Below are positions 54,479 through 61,970 of a stretch of 64,000 nt of DNA, in pieces. Position 1 is the stretch's first letter. Each line of letters opens with the position of its first letter. The stretch comes from Fusobacterium perfoetens ATCC 29250 (GTDB lineage Bacteria; Fusobacteriota; Fusobacteriia; Fusobacteriales; Fusobacteriaceae). The notes beneath the pieces are model-generated. The model had not been told where the DNA came from and ran no database searches. It worked only from the letters and a program-made list of their open reading frames with translations. The stretch spans positions 230,296-294,295 of the forward strand of contig NZ_KK211416.1 in the NCBI RefSeq assembly GCF_000622245.1. The letters run 5' to 3'. Position numbers and translations under genes: made by a program.

Positions 54479-55234
54479 ATGTATATAGCTTATTATAAAG
54501 AATATAGCCATTTTTTAGGAAGAGATATGGAATTTAAAGTTTATGGACATAGTGGAAAACCATGTGTAGTTTTTCCAGCTCAAGATGGAAGATTTTTTGA
54601 TTATGAAGGATTTGGAATGGTTGAATGTATAAAAAATTATATAGAAGAGGGGAAAATTCAACTATTTTGTGTTGATAGCATAGATTTAGAAAGTTGGTCT
54701 AGAAAAAATGGAGATTATCAGCAAAGAATAGAACAACATGAAAAATGGTTTAATTATATAATTAATGAAGCTATTCCAAGATTTAGAGAAATTTATGGTG
54801 AAACTTCTGGAAATTATTATTATGGAAAATTTTTAACAACAGGTTGTAGTATGGGAGCGTATCATTCAGCAAATTTCTTTTTCCGTCGTCCTGATGTATT
54901 TGATAGTGTTATATCATTAAGTGGATTATATGATGCAAACTTCTTTTTTCCAAACCATTTTAATGAACTAATTTATAATAATTCACCTGTTGAGTTTTTA
55001 AGAAATATGCCTTGGAATCATCCATATCTAGATATATATAGAAATTCTAAAATTGTAATTTGTGTAGGACAAGGTAGATGGGAAGAAGAATGTATTAGAG
55101 ATACAAACTATATGAAAGAAAATCTTGAAAGATTACAAGTTCCAGCTTGGATAGATTATTGGGGATATGATGTTGACCATGATTGGCCATGGTGGAGAGT
55201 TCAACTTCCATATTTTTTAAGTCATATATTGTAA
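54479..55234 (+). CDS. Esterase family (alpha/beta hydrolase) protein
   Basis: 251 residues, esterase-D-like (Pfam putative esterase). FLTTGCSMGAYHSANFFFRR holds the GCSMG nucleophile elbow; KIVICVGQGRWEEECIRDTN and YWGYDVDHDWPWWRVQLPYF carry the probable acid and histidine (DHDW). No signal peptide. GGGGGAGAG precedes the ATG. 17 bases after the ATP-grasp gene and 10 before the next esterase. Confidence 0.82.
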   Translation: MYIAYYKEYSHFLGRDMEFKVYGHSGKPCVVFPAQDGRFFDYEGFGMVECIKNYIEEGKIQLFCVDSIDLESWSRKNGDYQQRIEQHEKWFNYIINEAIPRFREIYGETSGNYYYGKFLTTGCSMGAYHSANFFFRRPDVFDSVISLSGLYDANFFFPNHFNELIYNNSPVEFLRNMPWNHPYLDIYRNSKIVICVGQGRWEEECIRDTNYMKENLERLQVPAWIDYWGYDVDHDWPWWRVQLPYFLSHIL

Positions 55235-55244
55235 GGAGTGATTT

Positions 55245-56003
55245 ATGATTATCAAAGAGGAAATTTTTATAAAACCTTTTAAAACAAATAGACTTTTACA
55301 TATTTATTTACCAGACAATATAAAAGAGGGAGAAAGATTTCCTGTTATGTACATGTTTGATGGACATAATCTTTTTTATGATACAGATGCTACATATGGA
55401 AAATCTTGGGGTATAAAAGATTTTTTAGATTCTGTTAATGGAAGAATAATTATAGTTGGTATAGAATGTAATCATGAAGGAAATATGAGATTATGTGAAT
55501 TTTCTCCATACTCTTTTACTGATGAAGAATGGGGAAAAGTAAGAGGTCTTGGTAAAAAAACTACTAATTGGATAGCAGATGTTTTGAAGCCATATATTGA
55601 TTCTAAATTTCCAACTTTACCAGAAAGAGAATTTACTGGTATAGGTGGAAGCTCAATGGGAGGATTAATGTCTGTTTATGGAATAGCAACTAGGTCAGAT
55701 GTTTTTTCAAAAGCTGCTTGTGTTTCGCCTTTTTATGATTATATATTTGGAAAACTTGTTAAAGATATAGAAAATACGTCTTTTAATTCTGATACTACTA
55801 TATATATAAGTTGGGGAAAAAGAGAATTTGCAGGAGCTAAAAATCTTGCTATAGGAACTGAAAAAAATCTAATAATAAGTAGAATGTTTACAGAAAAAGG
55901 AGCTAAAGTTTTTCCTCATTTAATGGTTAGTGGTGGACATGATGAAACTTCTTGGGAAAAAGAGTTGCCATCATTTTTCTATGAGTTGGGATATATAAAA
56001 TAA
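55245..56003 (+). CDS. Esterase family (alpha/beta hydrolase) protein
   Basis: 252 residues. NRLLHIYLPDNIKEGERFPV then MYMFDGHNLFYDTDATYG, SWGIKDFLDS, TGIGGSSMGGLMSVYGIATR (GGSSMGG elbow), and MVSGGHDETSWEKELPSFFY (His). A Fes/esterase-D-type fold, distinct from the gene upstream. Cytoplasmic. Substrate unknown; together with the ATP-grasp gene it suggests making and breaking an ester or amide product. Confidence 0.84.
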   Translation: MIIKEEIFIKPFKTNRLLHIYLPDNIKEGERFPVMYMFDGHNLFYDTDATYGKSWGIKDFLDSVNGRIIIVGIECNHEGNMRLCEFSPYSFTDEEWGKVRGLGKKTTNWIADVLKPYIDSKFPTLPEREFTGIGGSSMGGLMSVYGIATRSDVFSKAACVSPFYDYIFGKLVKDIENTSFNSDTTIYISWGKREFAGAKNLAIGTEKNLIISRMFTEKGAKVFPHLMVSGGHDETSWEKELPSFFYELGYIK

Positions 56004-56011
56004 AAAAATAG

Positions 56012-56049
56012 GGTATTACAAAGTTGATTAATTTGTAATACCTTTTTTT
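56012..56049 (+). terminator. Terminator after the esterase cassette
   Basis: GGTATTACAAA (56012-56022) pairs perfectly with TTTGTAATACC (56032-56042), followed by T7. It closes the three-gene cassette. Confidence 0.9.
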
Positions 56050-56077
56050 ATTTTGTGTATATATAAATATTTTTAAT

Positions 56078-56365
56078 AATAGGACTTTATATAGAATATT
56101 TAACTGTTTTATTATAAAAATAAAAATTATTTTTGTAAGTTAAATAATTTAACTCAATATAATGTTAATTATATCTAATTTAATAAATCCACTTATTATT
56201 ATAAAAATAAAAATTATTTTTATAAGTTTTTAATTTTGCATAAAAATATATAATTTAACTTAAAGATTATATAATACTAATTAAAAAATAAAAATATCTT
56301 AAAATCCTTTATAAATTAAAAAACAAAAATATAGTATAAAAAGTCCTATTATTTTTTATATTTAT
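56078..56365. repeat. Repeat-rich intergenic region, left of the recombinase
   Basis: No gene. Inverted copies of a 16-base repeat stand at 56078-56093 (AATAGGACTTTATATA) and 56335-56350 (TATAAAAAGTCCTATT). Between them a 30-base element occurs twice as a direct repeat with 29 of 30 bases identical (56111-56140 and 56198-56227). Partial inverted copies of both kinds lie on the other side of the recombinase gene (57362-57539). Possible recombination sites. Confidence 0.75.
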
Positions 56366-57343
56366 TTAATCAGGGATTTTAGATATAACCTTCTTATCAA
56401 GTAAAGATTTTGCATTGATATATATCTCTGTTACTTTAGTATCTGAATGTCCTAAGAAATCTCTAATCTCTATTAAGTCTGCTCCATTAGAAGAAAGTTC
56501 CGTAGCGATTGCATGTCTTATATTGTGTGGGCTTATATTTAATCCTATAACTTTTCCCATATCTTGAATTATATTATAGAGAGCTTTATATGAAAGTTGA
56601 GAGTTTTTTTCATAAGAACTAGAAAAAACATATCTCTCTTCTAACTCCTCTTCTGAATATCCATACATATTCATAATATAATTTTTAAATTCTAAAAGTT
56701 TTTCTACAAGAATATTATGAAGTGGTTTATATAACTCCTTACCACTTTTAGATTTTTCAATTTTTATAAAGTAATCATTATCTCTTTTAAGTATATTTTT
56801 ATATCGGACATTTAATAATTCTTGACTTCTCATTCCTGTATAAAATAGTGTATACATAATAATGGTATTTCTATATTCCTTTTCTCCAGAAACTTTGTAA
56901 TTAGCTAAAATATTTTTTATATCTTCGTAAGATACTTTTAAAATGTTATCTAAGTTTCTAGAAGTTTTAAAAAGCTTTATATGTTTTAAAGGGTTAAGAA
57001 CATTATATTTTTCTAACTCCTTATATAAAGATTTAAGGGCTGACATAATTTTATTAACAGATGTTTTTTTTAGTTTTCTTTCATATAATAAATGAGAAAG
57101 ATAATCTTCTACATCTTCTTCTGTTATATCAGACATAAGTTCTAAAACTTCATCATTTTGTATAGGTTCTCCATTGTCATAAACAAAAAGTAAAAAATCA
57201 TTCAAATAAAAAAAATAATCTTTCATAGTTTTTTCACTACGATAGATTTCAAATATGGATTTTCTATTTTCTTTTTCTCTTTTTTTTCTACGCCGAACAG
57301 AAACTTCATTTTTTTCTTTTACTATTAAATCCAAAAACAACAC
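56366..57343 (-). CDS. Tyrosine recombinase (XerC/XerD-like)
   Basis: 325 residues. N-terminal helical core-binding domain (KTMKDYFFYLNDFLLFVYDN, TEEDVEDYLSHLLYERKLKK) and a catalytic domain with LFYTGMRSQELLNVRYKNIL (first Arg), SPHNIRHAIATELSSNGADL (His-x-x-Arg), IEIRDFLGHSDTKVTEIYIN (His and nucleophile Tyr). All catalytic residues are present, so it should be active. AGAGGTG lies before the start. Flanked on both sides by matching inverted repeats. It could be a chromosome-dimer resolvase with its site next to it, an invertase, or the remnant of a mobile element. Confidence 0.87.
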   Translation of the reverse strand: MLFLDLIVKEKNEVSVRRRKKREKENRKSIFEIYRSEKTMKDYFFYLNDFLLFVYDNGEPIQNDEVLELMSDITEEDVEDYLSHLLYERKLKKTSVNKIMSALKSLYKELEKYNVLNPLKHIKLFKTSRNLDNILKVSYEDIKNILANYKVSGEKEYRNTIIMYTLFYTGMRSQELLNVRYKNILKRDNDYFIKIEKSKSGKELYKPLHNILVEKLLEFKNYIMNMYGYSEEELEERYVFSSSYEKNSQLSYKALYNIIQDMGKVIGLNISPHNIRHAIATELSSNGADLIEIRDFLGHSDTKVTEIYINAKSLLDKKVISKIPD

Positions 57344-57361
57344 CTCTTTTATATATTAATC

Positions 57362-57539
57362 TATAGGACTTTTTATAAAAATTATATATTTTTATTTTTC
57401 TAAATTTTAATAATTAATTTATATCTTTAATTTTTTTATCAATGTATAAATATAAAATTAATAATTTACAAAAATAATTTTTATTTAAGAAAAATTAAAT
57501 AATTTATATTAAAAACTACATATTATAAAAAGTCCTATT
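57362..57539. repeat. Repeat-rich intergenic region, right of the recombinase
   Basis: The 16-base repeat occurs in inverted orientation at 57362-57377 (TATAGGACTTTTTATA) and 57524-57539 (TATAAAAAGTCCTATT, identical to 56335-56350). At 57466-57486 is an inverted copy of 21 bases of the 30-base element from the left side. No gene. It sits directly upstream of the recombinase start and downstream of the rsuA stop. Confidence 0.75.
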
Positions 57540-57553
57540 CTTAATTATATTTA

Positions 57554-58234
57554 TTATATAATATCTTCTAAAGATATTTCTTTTACTTCTCCAATTTTTA
57601 AATCTCCTATTTCTAATTTTCCAAAAGAAATTCTATATAGATATATAACTTTATTGTTTACAGCTTCTAACATTTTTTTTACTTGATGAAATTTTCCCTC
57701 TTTTATGATTAAATGAATTTTTTTATCTTCTATTTTTATAGCTTTTGCTGGCATTGTTATATATCCACCTATATCAACACCATTTCTTAATTTTTCTAAA
57801 TCTTCTTCTGATATATCTTTTTCTAATATGACCATATATGTTTTTTCAACATGACTTTTAGGAGAAAGTAATTTATGATTAAGCACCCCATCATTAGTAA
57901 GAAGTAATAATCCTTCTGTATCTTTATCTAATCTCCCTACTGGAGCTAAGTCTTTTTTTATAACCCAATCTGGCAAAAGTTCCATTACCGTTTTTTCTCT
58001 TGGGTCATCTACAGCAGTTATAAAACCAGCTTTTTTATTTAGAATATAATATCTAAATTTTTTATATGTAAGAATTTCTCCATTTACTTTTACTGTATCC
58101 TCATTTTCATTGATATTATCTTTTGGAGAAATTTTAAAGTTATCATTAACAGATATTTTTTTACTTTCAATTAAAGATTTTACATCTTTTCTACTTCCTA
58201 AACCACATTCAGTTAAAAATTTATCTAATCTCAT
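57554..58234 (-). CDS. rsuA: 16S rRNA pseudouridine synthase RsuA-like
   Basis: 226 residues. An S4 domain (MRLDKFLTECGLGSRKDVKS, then IESKKISVND) and the catalytic domain with APVGRLDKDTEGLLLLTNDG, where Asp in GRLDKDTEG is the catalytic residue, then HKLLSPKSHVEKTYMVILEK and KEGKFHQVKKMLEAVNNKVI. RsuA makes pseudouridine 516 in 16S rRNA. The start overlaps the stop of the upstream small gene by four bases (ATGA). Confidence 0.92.
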   Translation of the reverse strand: MRLDKFLTECGLGSRKDVKSLIESKKISVNDNFKISPKDNINENEDTVKVNGEILTYKKFRYYILNKKAGFITAVDDPREKTVMELLPDWVIKKDLAPVGRLDKDTEGLLLLTNDGVLNHKLLSPKSHVEKTYMVILEKDISEEDLEKLRNGVDIGGYITMPAKAIKIEDKKIHLIIKEGKFHQVKKMLEAVNNKVIYLYRISFGKLEIGDLKIGEVKEISLEDII

Positions 58235-58524
58235 TTTTTTTCCTTTCTATATTTATTATAGGCATTTATAAGAATTAAAATTTCCTTTTGAGATTCTATA
58301 CTGTATAAATCACTATCAGTATAAAAATTAAAAAGTTTCCATATCTCAAGAGAATCTATATGATATAGCTTTATATTCTCATCATCAAGATATTTTATAT
58401 AGTTATAAACTTCAGTATAAAAATTAATTTCAAATGCTCTGTTAAAAATTTCCTTTTTTTCTAAAGTTAAAATATAATTTTTAAAGGCATTATATTCTTT
58501 ATATATATTACTTTCTCTATTCAT
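58231..58524 (-). CDS. Hypothetical protein, coupled to rsuA
   Basis: 97 residues from the ATG at 58524, which follows TGGAGAG; an in-frame ATG at 58536 has no site. All helical and charged (FKNYILTLEKKEIFNRAFEI, KEILILINAYNKYRKEKK), no family recognised. Its last codon overlaps the rsuA start. Confidence 0.65.
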   Translation of the reverse strand: MNRESNIYKEYNAFKNYILTLEKKEIFNRAFEINFYTEVYNYIKYLDDENIKLYHIDSLEIWKLFNFYTDSDLYSIESQKEILILINAYNKYRKEKK

Positions 58525-58658
58525 TTTACTCTCCAAAATACAATATATATTATTGTATCATAAAATTATTAATAAATAAAATTATATTTTCTTTCTTTAA
58601 CAATAAGAGTACAAAGTTAGTCTAAAGAATAGATTAAATTTTAAAGGAGATGGAATTT

Positions 58659-59183
58659 ATGGATTTTTATGGAAGAAGAAGTATTAGAAAATATAAAAAT
58701 ATTCCTATAGAAAAGGAAAAATTAGATGAATTATTAAAAGTTGCTTTGGTATCTCCTACTGGTCATAATGCTAGAGCTTGTGAATTTGTGGTATTTGATA
58801 ATGAAAAAGATGTAAAATCTTTGATTGGGATAAAAAGTTCTGGAGCTGGTTTTTTAGAAACTGCTCAAGCTTGTATAGGTGTGATTTGTGATGGAGAAAA
58901 AGCTATGACTTGGGTAGAAGATGCTTCTATTGCTGCTTATGTTATACAATTAAAAGCACATGAGTTAGGGCTTGGAAGTTGTTGGTGTCATTTAAAAGAA
59001 AGACAAAGTGTAGATGGAAAGCCATCAGAAGAAGTTTTTAGAAAACTTACTAATACACCTGAAAAATATCAGGTATTATGTTTAATAGCTTTAGGTTATC
59101 CTGATGAAGAAAAAACTAGTTACACAGAAAAAAATATAAATTTCGAGAAGGTAAGCTATGGAAAATATGGAAACAGAGGATAA
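58659..59183 (+). CDS. Nitroreductase family protein
   Basis: 174 residues. MDFYGRRSIRKYKNIPIEKE then LVSPTGHNARACEFVVF, LGLGSCWCHLKERQS and LCLIALGYPDEE fit the small FMN-dependent nitroreductase family. Start at ATG 58659, 9 bases after AAAGGAG; ATG 58650 directly abuts that site. Substrate unknown. It overlaps the next gene by 26 bases. Confidence 0.88.
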   Translation: MDFYGRRSIRKYKNIPIEKEKLDELLKVALVSPTGHNARACEFVVFDNEKDVKSLIGIKSSGAGFLETAQACIGVICDGEKAMTWVEDASIAAYVIQLKAHELGLGSCWCHLKERQSVDGKPSEEVFRKLTNTPEKYQVLCLIALGYPDEEKTSYTEKNINFEKVSYGKYGNRG

Positions 59184-59922
59184 AGAGTTAGATTTAATAA
59201 ATATAGATTGGAATCAAAAAAATTATAAAGAGTTTATTAAGTTTTTACACATAAAAAAAGAAAAAAATTGGGATATAGGAAGACATTGCAAAGTTCTTAA
59301 TATTCCAGTAGATACTTGTATTGGATTGAAAACTCCTATTATAAAAAAGATAGCTAAAGATATTTCTAAAGGAGATTATAAAAATTTTTTAAAGCTTGAT
59401 ATTAATAATACATATGAAGAAAAGTTAATAAGAGGATTAGTCTTAAGTTATTTAAAACTTCCTTATAATGAATTGGAAAATTATCTAAAAGATTATTTTG
59501 AAAAATATGTAGATTCTTGGAATTTATGTGATTGTCCTATAGGAAGTTATAAATTTATAAAAAAATATAAAAAAGAATATTTTAAATTTATAAAAAATTT
59601 TTATAAATCTAAAAATCCTTGGCTTATAAGAATAGAATTAGTCTCTCTTCTAAGTTATTATACAGATGATGAATATATAGATATAGTTCTTGATATATGT
59701 GAAAAGATAAAATCTGATGAATACTATGTAAATATAAGTTTAGCTTGGTTACTGTCTGAGCTTTTTGTAAAGCAGAGAGAAAAAACTTTAAATTTTTTAA
59801 TTGAAAAAAGAGAAACTTTTGATGTGTGGACATATAATAAAACTATACAAAAAATTAAAGAATCTTTTAGAGTTTCAAAAGAAGATAAAAAATTTTTAGA
59901 GGATTTAAAGATTAAAAAATAG
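59158..59922 (+). CDS. DNA alkylation repair (AlkD-like) protein
   Basis: 254 residues, all helical HEAT-like repeats. GRHCKVLNIPVDTCIGLKTP then IIKKIAKDI, EEKLIRGLVLSYLKLP, VDSWNLCDCPIGSYKFIKKY, NPWLIRIELVSLLSYYTDDE and YYVNISLAWLLSELFVKQRE are the AlkD-type pattern. AlkD-family glycosylases remove alkylated purines; several homologues have lost activity. Starts at ATG 59158 inside the nitroreductase gene, with AAGGTAAG upstream. Confidence 0.82.
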   Translation: MENMETEDKELDLINIDWNQKNYKEFIKFLHIKKEKNWDIGRHCKVLNIPVDTCIGLKTPIIKKIAKDISKGDYKNFLKLDINNTYEEKLIRGLVLSYLKLPYNELENYLKDYFEKYVDSWNLCDCPIGSYKFIKKYKKEYFKFIKNFYKSKNPWLIRIELVSLLSYYTDDEYIDIVLDICEKIKSDEYYVNISLAWLLSELFVKQREKTLNFLIEKRETFDVWTYNKTIQKIKESFRVSKEDKKFLEDLKIKK

Positions 59923-59993
59923 ATTTTCCTTTGATTTTTTTATTATATAGTGTATAATATACCTTATAAATTACATGGTAAGGAGAGCTTTTA

Positions 59994-60545
59994 ATGGTTG
60001 ACTTTAATAAATTAGATAAGTATATAGACTATATAGAAAAAGGAGAAGTCCCAGATATATTTACATTTAATGAATTTGCTGTAGAATTTTATAATGTTTC
60101 TAAAGTTGTACCTTTATCTAAGTATCTAAGGACAAAAGGAAAAGTAACAAAACTTCCCAAAGTTATGAATATGAAAAAAGCAGGAGAAGTTTTACAAGAA
60201 ACTAAAAAAGATAGTTCTGAAATCAGAAATTTTCTTAGAAGAAAAGGATATGTAAATATCCCTGAACTAAATTATACTTCTATTATGCTTTTAAGAAAAG
60301 TAGACTTAATGGATAATTGGAAGAGACTACTTATTTATTTTGGCGGAGGAAAAACTATTGGAGAAATAAATGATTCTACTAAAATAAATCTATTTCCTGA
60401 AGAAATAAAAAAATTAGAAGATTTTATAATGGAAAATTTAGATATAAATGAAGAACAATTAAATTGGTTTTTAAGTATGTTTGAAAAAATTAATACCAAC
60501 AAATTATTGTTAAAAGCTGTCAAAAAATTAAATAAACAAATGTAG
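59994..60545 (+). CDS. Hypothetical protein
   Basis: 183 residues, soluble and mainly helical, no family recognised. It contains the stretches VVPLSKYLRTKGKVTKLPKV and NWKRLLIYFGGGKTIGEIND. AAGGAGAG precedes the ATG. TATAAT-like sequence (TATAGTGTATAATATACC) lies just upstream (about 59945-59960), so it probably has its own promoter. Confidence 0.62.
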   Translation: MVDFNKLDKYIDYIEKGEVPDIFTFNEFAVEFYNVSKVVPLSKYLRTKGKVTKLPKVMNMKKAGEVLQETKKDSSEIRNFLRRKGYVNIPELNYTSIMLLRKVDLMDNWKRLLIYFGGGKTIGEINDSTKINLFPEEIKKLEDFIMENLDINEEQLNWFLSMFEKINTNKLLLKAVKKLNKQM

Positions 60546-60557
60546 TAGGAGAATTTT

Positions 60558-60707
60558 ATGAAAAAAAATATTTTTTATAAATATTTATTAAAAATATCTA
60601 TTTATATATTTTTATTTCCTATATTTATAACAGGATATTTCTTAAGAATTTATGATAATTTTTTAAAAAAATATAAAATAGAAAATAGAACTTATAAAAT
60701 GAAATAG
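60558..60707 (+). CDS. Small membrane peptide (49 residues)
   Basis: ATG at 60558 after AGGAG, 49 codons, stop TAG at 60705-60707. The product has one long hydrophobic helix (YLLKISIYIFLFPIFITGYF) between basic ends, like a small membrane-bound peptide. The stop codon lies inside the stem of the terminator 60702-60734. No family recognised; could also be a short regulatory peptide. Confidence 0.55.
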   Translation: MKKNIFYKYLLKISIYIFLFPIFITGYFLRIYDNFLKKYKIENRTYKMK

Positions 60708-60734
60708 CTGGAGATTATCTCCAGCTATTTTATT
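60702..60734. terminator. Bidirectional terminator between the small peptide and corA
   Basis: AAATAGCTGGAGA (60702-60714) pairs with TCTCCAGCTATTT (60718-60730), 13 perfect pairs around a 3-base loop, with A/T runs at both sides. It can stop both the + strand genes and corA. Confidence 0.85.
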
Positions 60735-60736
60735 AA

Positions 60737-61711
60737 TTATAACATTTTATTTTTTGATAACCAAAGAGCTATTAGAAAACTAAGAACAATTGATATAATA
60801 ATCACACTTAAAAATCCAAAATTACTTTCACCAAATGGAACTAATACATTCATTCCCCATATTCCCGAAATAATAGTAGGAACAGCTAGAACAACTGTAA
60901 TTGATGTAAGTCTTTTCATAACATTATTTAAGTTATTTGACATAATGGTAGAAAAAGCATCTCTTGTACTACTTAAGACACTAGTATAAATACTTGCCAT
61001 TTCTATAGCCTGTTTTGTATCAATAATTATATCATCAAGAAGCTCCATATCATCTGGATATTTTTTTACAAGTTGCATTCTCATAATTCTATCTAAAACA
61101 GCTTCATTAGATTTTAATGAAGTTGTAAAATAAACTAGTGATTTTTCTAGTTCAAGTAACAACATAAGTTCATCATTATCTAAGTTTTTCTTTAAACGAC
61201 TTTCTACAACATCACTAACACGACCAATCTGTCTTAAATAATATAGATAATATGATGTATTTCTAAAAAGAAGTTGTAAAATGAATCTAGTCTTTTTATA
61301 AGTAAAAAACTCTTTAACTTTTCCTTTTATAAATTCATCTATTAATGGAAATTTATCTATAGTAATTGTAATAATATTATCTGGTAAAAGTATAATACCA
61401 AGAGGGATTGTTGTAAAGGAACATTTATCATCACCATCATTATGAATGGGAATATCTATAATAATCAAGATTATGTCACCATCTATTTCCAAACGTGATT
61501 TTTCTTCTTCATCTAAGGCTGCACGTAAATGTTCTTGTGGAATATCTAACACTATTTCCAAAGCTTCAATTTCTTCATCAGTAGGAGCAGTTAAATTTAT
61601 CCAAGTGTTTTTTTCTTTTAAAATTTCATAGTTAACTATATCATCATCATCAGTTTTATAGTATAAATAATCTAACTTATTTTTTTCATTAGTTTTTATA
61701 ACTTGTATCAT
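60737..61711 (-). CDS. corA: CorA-type magnesium/divalent cation transporter
   Basis: 324 residues. A long N-terminal cytoplasmic domain (EALEIVLDIPQEHLRAALDE, TTIPLGIILLPDNIITITID) is followed by a stalk helix and two membrane helices; the signature GMN is in SGIWGMNVLVPFGESNFGF. CorA takes up Mg2+ (also Co2+, Ni2+). AAGGTGG precedes ATG 61711. A structured leader lies upstream (61720-61830). Confidence 0.93.
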   Translation of the reverse strand: MIQVIKTNEKNKLDYLYYKTDDDDIVNYEILKEKNTWINLTAPTDEEIEALEIVLDIPQEHLRAALDEEEKSRLEIDGDIILIIIDIPIHNDGDDKCSFTTIPLGIILLPDNIITITIDKFPLIDEFIKGKVKEFFTYKKTRFILQLLFRNTSYYLYYLRQIGRVSDVVESRLKKNLDNDELMLLLELEKSLVYFTTSLKSNEAVLDRIMRMQLVKKYPDDMELLDDIIIDTKQAIEMASIYTSVLSSTRDAFSTIMSNNLNNVMKRLTSITVVLAVPTIISGIWGMNVLVPFGESNFGFLSVIIISIVLSFLIALWLSKNKML

Positions 61712-61719
61712 TTAAAATC

Positions 61720-61830
61720 CACCTTTCATAACAAAACATCTCTTTATCATGAAAGTTTGATGATAAAGAGAACTATATTTTTTTATAACACAAGGAATAC
61801 GTGTCCATATAACAAAACCACCTCTTTAAC
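61720..61830 (-). promoter_or_regulatory. corA leader with mini-ORF and hairpin
   Basis: Read leftward: AAAGAGGTGG, then an 11-codon reading frame (61808-61773, MDTYSLCYKKI), then a 12-pair perfect stem TCTCTTTATCAT / ATGATAAAGAGA (61771-61739) and the AAGGTGG site of corA. The arrangement suggests control by translation of the short leader, as known for enterobacterial corA and mgtA, but the peptide sequences are unrelated and no Mg riboswitch consensus is recognised. Confidence 0.5.
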
Positions 61831-61850
61831 TAAAATTTTATTTACATTAC

Positions 61851-61879
61851 ATTTTACTAAAATTTTTATAACTTGTAAA
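61851..61879 (-). promoter_or_regulatory. corA promoter
   Basis: TTTACA (61879-61874, read leftward), 17-base spacer, TAAAAT (61856-61851). Start point near 61844, giving a leader of about 130 bases before corA. Confidence 0.65.
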
Positions 61880-61905
61880 GTATTTTTTAACTAATAATTA
61901 TTTAC

Positions 61906-61934
61906 TTGTGAATTTAAAAAAATTATTGTATAAT
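61906..61934 (+). promoter_or_regulatory. potD promoter
   Basis: TTGTGA (61906-61911), 17-base spacer, TATAAT (61929-61934). Divergent from the corA promoter 27 bases away. Start point near 61941, 30 bases before the coding start. Confidence 0.8.
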
Positions 61935-61970
61935 AACTTAGTTAATATTTTATTTTATGGGAGGTCTAAA

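Noticed and set aside
56111-56227. The 30-base direct repeat as a confirmed dif site
   Set aside because: It is AT-rich and similar in length to a dif site, but I see no match to a known dif consensus and there are two copies on one side plus one inverted on the other; kept only as a possibility.
61712-61850. Magnesium riboswitch (M box) upstream of corA
   Set aside because: I could not find the conserved M box blocks; only simple hairpins and a mini-ORF are visible.
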